A DNA stretch of 64,000 nt from Chitinophaga polysaccharea. Its GTDB lineage: Bacteria; Bacteroidota; Bacteroidia; Chitinophagales; Chitinophagaceae. Position 1 is the stretch's first letter. Each line of letters starts with the position of its first letter. The DNA lies in the NCBI RefSeq assembly GCF_902150045.1, contig NZ_CABFVU010000002.1:1-64000 (forward strand), given 5' to 3'. The notes below the pieces were generated by a model that worked only from the letters and a program-made list of their open reading frames with translations, did no database searches and was not told where the DNA came from. Positions 8,457 to 17,700 of this stretch are shown one piece after another. Made by a program: the position numbers and the translations under genes.

Positions 8457-9527
8457 TTATGCCTTTTTCAGGGAGAAGTATTTCATGGCTTCCACCATTA
8501 CTTCTACGCTTTCGTATGGCAATGCGTTATACATAGATACGCGGAACCCACCGGAGAGACGGTGTCCTTTGATACCAACAATGTCTTCTTTTTTACAGAA
8601 TTTCAGGAACTCTTCCTCCATTTCCGGTTTATCCATGATAAAGCAGGCATTCATTTTACTACGGTCTTCTTTTACAACGGTGCCGCGGAACAGCGGGTTG
8701 TGATCAATTTCGTCGTAGAGTAATGCGGCTTTTTTCTCATTGATCTTTTCAATGGCAGGAATGCCGCCCTGTTCTTTAAGCCACCGGAGGGTTAGCATAG
8801 AGATGTATACGGCAAAAACGGGAGGGGTATTCAGCATGGAACCATTTTCGATATGGTTCCTGTAATCCAGTATAGCCGGTATTTTGCGTGTTACCTTGCC
8901 CAGTATGCTTTTCCGTACAGCTACCATGGTAGCGCCGGCGGCGCCCATATTTTTCTGTACACCGGCATAAATCAGCGAGTACTTGTTAAAGTCCATGCTG
9001 CGGCTCATGATATCACTGCTCATGTCTGCTACCAGGGGAACGTCGGTAACAGGCGTCATTTGCCACTGCGTACCATAAATGGTATTGTTGGTGGTAATGT
9101 GCAGATAGCTTGCCTGTGGCGGGATGGTAAACTGTTTGGGAATGTGATTGTAGTTGCTTTCTTTGGAGCTCGCCACAACGTCGGTGAAGCCAAACAATTT
9201 TGCTTCTTTGATGGCCTTGTTGGACCATACTCCGGTATCCACATAAGCGGCGGAATCGCTGCTTTCCAGCAGGTTCATCGGCACCTGCATAAACTGCGTG
9301 GTGGCGCCGCCATGTAAAAAGAGTACTTCAAAGTCGTCATCAAGCTGCATCAGTTCCCTCACCAGGTTACGCGCCTCGTCCATTACCGCTACAAACGGTT
9401 GTGTTCTGTGGCCAATTTCCAGTATAGACATCCCCGACCCCTCAAAGTCGATCAGAGCTTTACTGGCCTTGTACAATACCTCGTTGGGTAATACAGAAGG
9501 ACCTGCGTTAAAATTATGCACCTTCAT
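8457..9527 (-). CDS. serC: Phosphoserine aminotransferase
   Basis: Converts 3-phosphohydroxypyruvate and glutamate to 3-phosphoserine in serine synthesis; the same enzyme serves pyridoxal phosphate synthesis in some bacteria. The 356-residue protein starts with MKVHNFNAGPSVLP, contains HGGATTQF (about 72-79, PLP phosphate region), and has the PLP-binding Lys in YAGVQKNMG (K192). The length and motifs are standard. An in-frame ATG at 9566 would add 13 residues and is less likely. A TATCTTTG box lies about 140 nt upstream, and transcription ends at the 8391-8439 terminator, so serC is probably monocistronic. Confidence 0.95.
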   Translation of the reverse strand: MKVHNFNAGPSVLPNEVLYKASKALIDFEGSGMSILEIGHRTQPFVAVMDEARNLVRELMQLDDDFEVLFLHGGATTQFMQVPMNLLESSDSAAYVDTGVWSNKAIKEAKLFGFTDVVASSKESNYNHIPKQFTIPPQASYLHITTNNTIYGTQWQMTPVTDVPLVADMSSDIMSRSMDFNKYSLIYAGVQKNMGAAGATMVAVRKSILGKVTRKIPAILDYRNHIENGSMLNTPPVFAVYISMLTLRWLKEQGGIPAIEKINEKKAALLYDEIDHNPLFRGTVVKEDRSKMNACFIMDKPEMEEEFLKFCKKEDIVGIKGHRLSGGFRVSMYNALPYESVEVMVEAMKYFSLKKA

Positions 9528-9664
9528 GTTGCGATTCAGATTAAATTCATTTTTTGATCTTTCCACTTTGTTTTGGTTTTTCTAAGGAAACGGAAAAAAA
9601 ACGGCACGGGTATTTTAAAACCAGTAAGGCGCGTGGTGTAGGACAGGCTAAAAGATGGTATGGG

Positions 9665-9672
9665 CAAAGATA
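9665..9672 (-). promoter_or_regulatory. Bacteroidota -7 box upstream of serC
   Basis: On the minus strand the sequence reads TATCTTTG, matching TAnnTTTG. It lies 137 nt upstream of the serC ATG. No clear TTTG -33 element was found at the usual spacing. Confidence 0.45.
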
Positions 9673-9720
9673 AAATTTCTTTTCTAATTATTAAGTAATA
9701 CCACAAATATTTTAACCGGG

Positions 9721-10701
9721 CTACTCTTCTCTCACCTTCAGCTTACCTTGCAGCCATTCTCGCTGCAGCTGTTCCATCTCCGGCAGTTCCTCCGGGGTAA
9801 GGGCTGTATGGGCCAGTTCCTGCAACGAGGGCTGCCCTGCATTTACCCAGGCGGTATACCAGGCGGCTGCCACAGCCGCTATCGCATTTTTCATCCTTCG
9901 TTCTACCATGTCGCCCATGGAAAGCGCGTATGCTTTCGTATAGTCTTCTGCGTAAGTACGAATTAATACCCCGTTCCGGTTTTCATATCCGTAACGTCTT
10001 CCTGGAGGGAACTGTTCACTTAACCGTTTTTCGCAGGCCAGCACTGTATCTGCGGCCATTCCGCTTACCCTGATAATATTCCAGATATACTTTCGGGGCT
10101 CGGAGATATAAGCTGCTTTTCCTGCCCAGTAATCGAAGGTCTGGTCGGCCAGCAATTCGGGGATGCGGGATTCCCACAGGCCATGGATTCCCTGCTGGCC
10201 GGTAAACTGGCCGTTGTGGTTGGAGCAAACATGTAAGGGCACATGTGCATCCGCTATATAATGACCCATTTCAGCAGAAAGCCGCAGGATGCGGCGGGCG
10301 TCTTTTTCCCGGAAAGCGGCAGTGAGCATGGCCAGCATCTTTTCAAGATGCCAGGGTAAAATGCCATTCCTGTTGAGCGAGTCGGCACCGTATTTTGCTA
10401 CCGCATCCGCCCAGTTGCGGGGGATCTGGGCGTAGGGCGGCTTGTCGAACAGATCAATGTCGATATAATGCCGGGCGCCTTCTGCAGCCACGGCATAACG
10501 GCGCTTGTCCGGATCCGTGGCATGTGCTGTGATGTACTCCAGGTGCGGTTTATAGAAGATCATCATTTCAGGCGGCAGGCAAAACACTGCCAGCCGGTTG
10601 ATCCGCTGGTGCGCAAAAAAGCCCCATGCATAAACGGTTACACTGGAAAACAGGAAAATGGTAATGAACGCGGGAATCCGCAGGCTGGTGTGGGTTAACA
10701 T
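9721..10701 (-). CDS. Secreted zinc-dependent phospholipase C / S1-P1 nuclease-like protein
   Basis: A 326-residue secreted protein. The signal peptide ends at about A25, leaving Trp26 as the mature N-terminus. In zinc-dependent phospholipase C and S1/P1 nucleases the N-terminal Trp is itself a zinc ligand. Further candidate ligands follow in family order: H31, H78, D81/D83, H118, H147 and D151 in GHYIADAHVPLH, then H173 and E177 in HGLWE. All expected ligands for a three-zinc site appear present, so activity is likely. The substrate (phospholipid or nucleic acid) cannot be told. It stands alone, with serC and DUF502 as neighbours at gaps of about 190 and 110 nt. Confidence 0.75.
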   Translation of the reverse strand: MLTHTSLRIPAFITIFLFSSVTVYAWGFFAHQRINRLAVFCLPPEMMIFYKPHLEYITAHATDPDKRRYAVAAEGARHYIDIDLFDKPPYAQIPRNWADAVAKYGADSLNRNGILPWHLEKMLAMLTAAFREKDARRILRLSAEMGHYIADAHVPLHVCSNHNGQFTGQQGIHGLWESRIPELLADQTFDYWAGKAAYISEPRKYIWNIIRVSGMAADTVLACEKRLSEQFPPGRRYGYENRNGVLIRTYAEDYTKAYALSMGDMVERRMKNAIAAVAAAWYTAWVNAGQPSLQELAHTALTPEELPEMEQLQREWLQGKLKVREE

Positions 10702-10809
10702 GTCGCTATATTTTTTGGGAAGACGAATATAGCGAAAAAAAGAATGCTGATATTTTATCTCCAGGGATAAAAAAATATCAACATTGTTGCAGCAAATGTT
10801 TTTGTCAGG

Positions 10810-11418
10810 TCATATATGAGTAACCCCACCGCTTACGGCAAATTTCATAGCCTCCCCGGCGGAAACGTTGGTGAGCGGTTTAACCCTTTCCTTTGGCACC
10901 ATAAACACCTTACCGGTAATGGCATAGGCGTGCGGCACATATACGGCCATGTATCCCTCCAGGCCCAGGTTGCTCACATCGGTTTGCGTAATGAACCCCA
11001 TCTCCCAAACATCTACCCCGTAAATCTGTACCAGCACCGGGTGATCAAATTTTTTCTTCTCCCCTACAAACGCATCAAATACATCTTTGATAGAGGTATA
11101 AATATATTTAATAAAGGGTGTGCGTTCCAGGAGATGATCAAATAAATCAAAGATCCGCCCTATGATAAAGGAGGAGCTCAGGTAACCTACCACGATGATC
11201 AGCAGCAGCACCAGGGCAAATCCCACCCCCTTATACTTGAGGAAATTAAACGAGGCATCTTCCGGGATCAGCTCCTTCGGAATAATATTATCTATAGTGA
11301 TAAACGCCCAGTACAAGGTAAGCGCAGTAATACCAATGGGCGCCAGTATGAGCAGTCCCTGAAAGAAGTAACGCAGCAATCTTGATGCAAATACTTTTAA
11401 TCTAAGCTTTGGCGACAT
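10810..11418 (-). CDS. DUF502 family membrane protein
   Basis: A 202-residue inner-membrane protein with two transmembrane helices (about 14-36 and 66-88), then a soluble C-terminal domain that starts with the IYTSIKDVFDAF segment typical of DUF502 and ends in a glycine-rich SAGEAMKFAVSGGV tail, also typical of the family. The function is unknown. It is divergent from the tetR efflux operon; 165 bp separate the two start codons, and that region holds the operon promoter. Confidence 0.85.
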   Translation of the reverse strand: MSPKLRLKVFASRLLRYFFQGLLILAPIGITALTLYWAFITIDNIIPKELIPEDASFNFLKYKGVGFALVLLLIIVVGYLSSSFIIGRIFDLFDHLLERTPFIKYIYTSIKDVFDAFVGEKKKFDHPVLVQIYGVDVWEMGFITQTDVSNLGLEGYMAVYVPHAYAITGKVFMVPKERVKPLTNVSAGEAMKFAVSGGVTHI

Positions 11419-11513
11419 GGTTTGTGATTAGGGCTGCAAATTAGACAATAAACCTTAAAGCAGGAAGTAAGGGCCCGTTAATTGAATGTTGCCACATTTA
11501 AAAAAATAGTACT

Positions 11514-11550
11514 GGAAACTTTGGAAGTTTGTAAAGTTTCCATAGTTTTG
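11514..11550 (+). promoter_or_regulatory. Promoter and candidate TetR operator of the efflux operon
   Basis: A perfect inverted repeat, GGAAACTTT (11514-11522) and AAAGTTTCC (11533-11541) with a 10-nt spacer, overlaps a good Bacteroidota promoter: TTTG at 11520-11523, 19-nt spacer, TAGTTTTG at 11543-11550. The start codon of the TetR gene follows at 11584. The geometry suggests that TetR dimers block the promoter and so repress their own operon; this is inferred. Confidence 0.75.
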
Positions 11551-11583
11551 TTCTGCATTACTACAGGGTTAACGCCGCAATTT

Positions 11584-12195
11584 ATGGAAGTACAGGAACG
11601 CATTATGGACACGGCTTTCAGCCTTTTCCGTCAGTTTGGTACCCGCTCCATTACAATGGATGACATTGCTGAGAGGATGGGTATCTCGAAGAAAACGCTT
11701 TATGCTCACTTCACTGACAAGGACGATATGGTTTGTCAGACCATCGGCCGGTTCATAAATATCGTTACGGAAGATTGTATGGAAGACCGGAAAAAATCGA
11801 AAGACGCCATTGAAGAATTATTCCTGGTAATGGATATGCTGGACCGCCGCCTGCGCAATATGAACCCGGTCATTGTCCTGGATCTGCAGAAATTCCATTC
11901 CAAAGCCTACCAGCTGTTCCTCGATTACCAGAATAATACCCTGGCCACTATGATCCGGGAAAACATGGAAAGAGGTATCAGCGAAGGAGTATACCGGCCC
12001 GATATCGACATTAAAATACTGACACAGTACCGCATTCACGGATGTATGATCTGTTTCCAGCCGGAAGTGTTCCCCGCCGCCAATGATATGAACAAAGTGC
12101 AGAAGGTGTTGCTGGAGAATTTTTTATATGGAGTGGCATCTGTAAAAGGATACCAGCTTATTGAAGAATATAAACAACTATCGCAAAATAAATAA
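11584..12195 (+). CDS. TetR/AcrR family transcriptional regulator
   Basis: A 203-residue regulator with the TetR N-terminal helix-turn-helix at about 8-48 (TRSITMDDIAERMGISKKTLYAHF) and a variable alpha-helical ligand domain. I chose 11584 because the family begins there and because a promoter with -7 box at 11543-11550 lies just upstream; the frame is open further 5' but that part overlaps the promoter. The tolC-like gene starts 5 nt after its stop codon, so it is the first gene of the efflux operon and probably its repressor. The ligand is unknown. Confidence 0.9.
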   Translation: MEVQERIMDTAFSLFRQFGTRSITMDDIAERMGISKKTLYAHFTDKDDMVCQTIGRFINIVTEDCMEDRKKSKDAIEELFLVMDMLDRRLRNMNPVIVLDLQKFHSKAYQLFLDYQNNTLATMIRENMERGISEGVYRPDIDIKILTQYRIHGCMICFQPEVFPAANDMNKVQKVLLENFLYGVASVKGYQLIEEYKQLSQNK

Positions 12196-12199
12196 CACT

Positions 12200-13558
12200 A
12201 TGCTATCAATCAAAAGGCTCACCAGTATGGCTTTTATGGTGTGGTTGCTGAACCTGGCCATTACTGCCGGCGCCCAGCAGCAGGTTTCGCCTGAACCCAT
12301 CCGTTTGTCTGCCAAAGAAGCGGTCGACTTTGCCCTGGCCAATCAGAGCACAGTTAAAACCGCTAAACTGGACGAACTCATCCAGCTGGCGAAGAACAAG
12401 GAGGTTAGCGGCCTGGCACTACCCAACATTGCCGGTACCGGTTCTTACCAGTACAACCCGATCACCCAGAAACAGATGTTTAACATGAGGAACTTTGGTC
12501 TCCCCAAAGATTCCTTTACTGTTGTTTCCTTCCAGCTGCCGCATAACCTCCTTGGCGAAGTAAAACTTACACAGGTGATCTTCGACCCAAGTGTGCTGGT
12601 AGCATTGCAGGCGCGCAAAACCCTGGAAGACCTGGTATCCCAACAGGTGCGGAAAGCGGAAATAGATGTGAAATCCAGCGTGTACAAAGCCTATTACAAT
12701 GTACTGTCTGCCAACAAAGCGCTCCAGATCCTCAGTGAAAACATCACCTCCCTGGAAAGGATCCTCAATGAAACCAAAGAAATCTATAAAAACGGTCTTG
12801 TTGAAAAACTGGATGTAGATCGCCTGGTGGTGCAATACACCAACCTGCAAACAGAGCAAACAAAACTCCGCAACCTGATTGAACTTGGCACTGCTTCGCT
12901 CAAATACCAGATGGGCATGCCATTGAAACAGCAGATAACGTTAACGGATACACTCTCTACAGAGAAGATCGTGGCAGATGTACTGGATATGGACAAATTC
13001 GATTATTCACAACGTATCGAATACCAGTTGCTGCAATCACAAAAGAAAGCGAATGAATATGATCTGAAAAGATATAAGCTGAAAGGTTTGCCTTCCCTGC
13101 AATTGTTCGGTTCTACCGGCGCGCTCAGGGGAAGTGATAAATTTGATTACTTCCAGAACCAGATGTGGTACGGTTATGTAAACACAGGACTGAACCTCTC
13201 TGTTCCCATCTTCACCGGGATGCAGCGCAAGCGGCAGGTAGACCAGGCGTGGCTGGCAGTAAAGAAAAGTGAAGTAGCCATTGAAGATGCAAAGCTGGGC
13301 ATCGACCTGGAAAGAGAACAGTCGTATTCCACGTTTAAGAATAACGTGCTTACACTGGAGGCGCAGGAGAAAAACATGGAACTGGCGCAGGACGTATATC
13401 ATACCACCCAGATCAAATACAGAGAGGGCGTAGGTTCCAGCCTGGAAATGACTACAGCGGAAAACGACCTGCTCACTGCACAGAATAATTATTTCACTGC
13501 ATTGTTTAACGCTATTGTAGCAAAAGTAGACCTGCTGAAATCATACGGCAAATTATAA
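12200..13558 (+). CDS. TolC-family outer membrane efflux protein
   Basis: A 452-residue outer-membrane channel of the TolC/OEP family. The signal peptide spans about residues 1-26 (ending ITAGAQ). The mature part has two long alpha-helical repeats of OEP type with the typical amphipathic heptads, for example in VYKAYYNVLSANKALQIL and the closing REGVGSSLEMTTAENDLLTAQNNYFTA. It should dock on the adaptor and RND pump encoded next to form a tripartite exporter spanning both membranes. The start at 12200 puts the signal peptide at the N-terminus and follows the tetR stop by 4 nt. Confidence 0.9.
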   Translation: MLSIKRLTSMAFMVWLLNLAITAGAQQQVSPEPIRLSAKEAVDFALANQSTVKTAKLDELIQLAKNKEVSGLALPNIAGTGSYQYNPITQKQMFNMRNFGLPKDSFTVVSFQLPHNLLGEVKLTQVIFDPSVLVALQARKTLEDLVSQQVRKAEIDVKSSVYKAYYNVLSANKALQILSENITSLERILNETKEIYKNGLVEKLDVDRLVVQYTNLQTEQTKLRNLIELGTASLKYQMGMPLKQQITLTDTLSTEKIVADVLDMDKFDYSQRIEYQLLQSQKKANEYDLKRYKLKGLPSLQLFGSTGALRGSDKFDYFQNQMWYGYVNTGLNLSVPIFTGMQRKRQVDQAWLAVKKSEVAIEDAKLGIDLEREQSYSTFKNNVLTLEAQEKNMELAQDVYHTTQIKYREGVGSSLEMTTAENDLLTAQNNYFTALFNAIVAKVDLLKSYGKL

Positions 13559-13594
13559 GCTTCATTATTTCTATCACCATTCACTACTAACTAT

Positions 13595-14716
13595 ATGACC
13601 AAAAAATATGCTTTCCTGATCCCTGCAATCACACTGGTGCTCGCTGCCTGCGGTGGTGGAGGAAATAAATCCGAACAGCTGGAAAAGCTCAAACAGGAGA
13701 AAGTAAAATATAATGAGGAGATCGATAAGAAGATAGCAGCACTGGAAAAAGAAGTGGGAGTAAAAGATACGCTGCAGAAAATGAAGGATGTTACGGTAAC
13801 AGCAATTACCGATACCATATTTCAACATTATATAGATGTGCAGGGAAGTGTAGACGCCCGCGAAAACGTAAACGTTTCCGCCCGTGTGCCCGGTGTCATC
13901 ACCAGTATCCTGGTAAGAGAAGGGCAGGCCGTAAGGCAGGGTCAGACCCTGGCCCAGGTAGATGACCAGGTACTAAGGGCCAATATGGCTGAACTACGTA
14001 CCCAGCTTGAACTGGCCAACACGCTGTTTGAAAAGCAGAAGAACCTGTGGTCACAGAAAATTGGTTCTGAAGTACAATACCTGAATGCAAAGAACCAGAA
14101 AGAAAGCCTGGAAAAAAAGATGGCTACCCTGCAGGACCAACAGGCGCAAACCCGCATTATTGCCCCAATCAGCGGTACTGTAGATGCGGTGATCGCCAAA
14201 GTGGGAGATAATGCCGCCCCCGGCGCGCCAGCCTTCCGCGTGGTAAACGCCAACAACCTGAAGGTAACCGCCAATGTTGCAGAAGCTTATGCCGGCTTGC
14301 TGAAATCAGGCGATGAAGTGATCCTGTCTTTCCCGGATATTAACCGTGAAATACGCAGCACTATTGGTTTTGCTTCCAGGACCATTGATCCGCTGAGCCG
14401 TACCATCAAAATTGAAGTGCCGCTGAAACCGGATGCAGGACTGCGTCCCAACATGATTGCACGTATCAGGATCGTAGACTATACCGCCAAAAATGCAGTG
14501 GTGATCCCTGTAAGCGTGATCCAGTATACTTCAGGAAAACCTTACGTAATGGTAGCGCAAAACGCCAACGGTAAAATGGTGGCACAGCGCAAAACAATAG
14601 ATCTGGGCCGTACATACAACGATAAGGCTGAAGTCAGGAGTGGCCTGGCATCAGGTGATAAAGTAATCACTACCGGTTTTCAGGGGTTGAATGATAACGA
14701 CCTGATTAAATTATAA
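13595..14716 (+). CDS. RND efflux periplasmic adaptor subunit (membrane fusion protein)
   Basis: A 373-residue lipoprotein adaptor. The lipobox Cys lies at about residue 19 (VLAACG). A predicted coiled coil with many Lys and Glu follows (about 28-62), ahead of the usual place for the alpha-hairpin. The lipoyl/biotinyl half-motifs flank a second helical hairpin (SARVPGVITSILVREGQAVRQGQ near 90-115 and RIIAPISGTVDAV near 188-200), then beta-barrel and membrane-proximal domains. It links the inner-membrane RND pump to the TolC-like channel. The extra N-terminal coiled coil is longer than in AcrA-type adaptors. Confidence 0.9.
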   Translation: MTKKYAFLIPAITLVLAACGGGGNKSEQLEKLKQEKVKYNEEIDKKIAALEKEVGVKDTLQKMKDVTVTAITDTIFQHYIDVQGSVDARENVNVSARVPGVITSILVREGQAVRQGQTLAQVDDQVLRANMAELRTQLELANTLFEKQKNLWSQKIGSEVQYLNAKNQKESLEKKMATLQDQQAQTRIIAPISGTVDAVIAKVGDNAAPGAPAFRVVNANNLKVTANVAEAYAGLLKSGDEVILSFPDINREIRSTIGFASRTIDPLSRTIKIEVPLKPDAGLRPNMIARIRIVDYTAKNAVVIPVSVIQYTSGKPYVMVAQNANGKMVAQRKTIDLGRTYNDKAEVRSGLASGDKVITTGFQGLNDNDLIKL

Positions 14717-14745
14717 AGCTGATTCAAACAGCCAAAACCAAGCGT

Positions 14746-17700
14746 ATGCAAGATAATCTTCATAAAGAATTTAAGCCTACCAGCTGGTCCATTGATAATA
14801 AGGTGAGCGTATATGTGGCTACCATTATCATTGCATTTGCAGGTATACTTTCTTATATCAACCTGCCCAAGGAGCAGTTTCCGGAAGTAGTGTTCCCGCA
14901 GTTCTATATCAATACCATCAATGCCGGTACTTCCCCGGAAGATATGGAAACAACGGTCACTAAACCGATAGAAAAACAACTGAACGGCATCTCCGGTGTG
15001 AAGAAGATCAAGAGCACTTCCATGCAGGATTTCTCTGCCATCACCATTGAGTTCAATGCCAATGAAGACATTGAAGCCGCGCGTCAGCAGGTGCGGGAAA
15101 AAGTGGACGATGCAAAGAAAGATCTTCCGCAGGACCTCACCCAGGAGCCGCAGATCGTGAAGATAGATGTGTCGCAGATCCCTATCATGAACGTGAACCT
15201 TTCCGGCGACTTTGACCTGCAAACCCTGAAGAGGTATGCAGATGATATGAAAGACCGGATTGAAGCGCTGAATGAAATTACCCGTGTAGACCTGGTAGGG
15301 GAGCTGGAACGGGAAATCCAGATCAACGTGGACAAATACAAGATGGACGCTGCCAAGATCAGCTTTGACGATATCATCGGCGCTATCCAGGGAGAAAATA
15401 TTACGATCTCCGGTGGTCTTGTTGCTATGGATGGCCAGAAGCGTACCCTCAGCGTAAAAGGAGAATACAAGGACCCTTCAAGGATAGGAAACATTATTGT
15501 ACGCGGACAGTCGGGCGCCACGGTGTACCTGAAAGATATTGCCAACGTGGTAGATGGTTTCCTGGAACAGGAAAGCTATGCGCGCCTTGGCGGTAAAAAT
15601 GTAATCACGCTGAACGTCATCAAGCAGAGTGGTAAAAACCTCATTGATGCATCTGATAAGATCCAGGCCATTACAAAGGATATGAAGGAAAATTATTTTC
15701 CTAAGGGACTGGATGTAACTATCACCGCGGATCAGTCGAAATCCACACGTGTAACGCTGCATGACCTGATCAACACCATTATCATCGGCTTCCTGCTGGT
15801 AACCGTTATCCTCATGTTTTTCATGGGAGCAGTGAACGCGATCTTCGTGGCGTTGTCTGTACCTATCTCCATGTTCATCGCGTTTTTGCTGATGCCCGTG
15901 TATGGGTTTACGTTAAACATGATGGTGTTGTTCTCCTTCCTGCTGGCATTGGGTATTGTGGTAGATGATGCCATTGTGGTGATAGAAAACGTGCACCGTA
16001 TCTATAATGAGCGAAAGGACCTGGGCATTGTGAAGGCGGCTAAAATAGCCGCGGGGGAAGTGTTCCTGCCGGTATTTTCCGGTACGCTTACGGTACTGGC
16101 GCCGTTTGTGCCGCTGTTGTTCTGGCCTGGTGTGATCGGTAAGTTCATGTTTTACCTGCCGGTAACCCTGATCACAACGCTGGGTGCTTCCCTGGTGGTG
16201 GCCTATATCATTAACCCGGTGTTTGCCGTGGATTTTATGGACAGGCATGAAGGGGAGAATCATCCGAAGCCTAAGTTTGATAAGAAATTCAGCATCCTTT
16301 CCGGTGTATTTGCGCTTATAGCCCTGATAGGCTATGCCAATGGCAGTATGGGAGTAGGTAATTTTGTAGTATTCCTTTACCTGATGATCGTACTGGAGCG
16401 TTTCTGGTTAGGTGGCGTGGCACGCCGCTTCCAGCATGGGTTCTGGCCAAAGGTACAGGAGCGTTATAAACGTATATTACAGTGGTGCCTGCTGGGATGG
16501 CGCCCGGTATGGATTATAGTAGCCACATTTGGATTGCTGATCTTCAGTATCATGTTAACGGCTATACGAAATCCAAAGGTGGTATTCTTCCCCCAGGCAG
16601 ATCCCAATTTCATTTATACTTATATAGAACTGCCTAACGGTACCGACCAGAAGTATACCGATTCTATCACCAACCTGGTGGAAAAGCGTATTACAAAAGT
16701 GGTGGGAGATAAGAACCCGATTGTAGAGTCTATTATCTCCAACGTGGCTAAGGGCGCGGGTGATCCTTCACAGATGGACCTCAGCGTGCAGCCGCAGAAA
16801 GGTAAAGTGACGGTTGCTTTCGTGGAGTTTGGTGCAAGGAACGGGCAGTCGACCGTACAATATCTCGATAAGATCCGCGAAGCGGTAAAAGGTATCCCGG
16901 GTACAAATATTACGGTAGAGCAGGAGCAGGGGGGTCCGCCAACCGGTAAGCCCATTAACATTGAAATATCAGGCGACAATTTTGATGAGCTCACCAGTAC
17001 GTCGTTCAGGCTTAAACGTTACCTCGATTCCCTGCAGATTGCCGGTGTGGAAGAGCTGAAGAGCGATTTCGAAGACAACAAACCGGAGATCGTGGTGAAT
17101 ATAGACAGGGAGAGGGCGAATGCAGAGGGCATTTCTACCCGTCAGATAGGTATGGCACTCCGTACAGCGCTGTTTGGATTTGAAGCCTCCAAGATCCGTG
17201 ATGCAAAAGATGAGTATAAGATTATGATAAGACTGAATGAGGATCAGCGGAATAATATCAATAACCTAATGAACCTCAACCTGGTGTACAGGGATATGAA
17301 CATGGGTGGGGCGATAAGGCAGGTACCGTTGTCGGCCGTAGCGGATATTCATTATTCCAATACTTATGCAGGTATCCGGCGTATTGACCAGAAGCGTGTA
17401 ATTACCCTGTATTCCAACATTTTAACCGGTGCGAATGCCAATGAGGTAGTGCAGCATATTGAAACATCGCTGAAGGATTTCACGCATCCGAACTCTGTGA
17501 CAATAAAAATGACCGGTGAGCAGGAAGACCAGCAGGAAACCATGAACTTCCTGGTGATGGCGATGCTGGGTGCATTTGGGCTGATCCTGATGATTATGGT
17601 AACCCAGTTCAATTCCATTGGCCGTCCGATGATCATCTTTATGGAGATCCTGTTCAGTATTATAGGCGTGTTCCTGGGCTTCTCCATCTTTAAAATGGAT

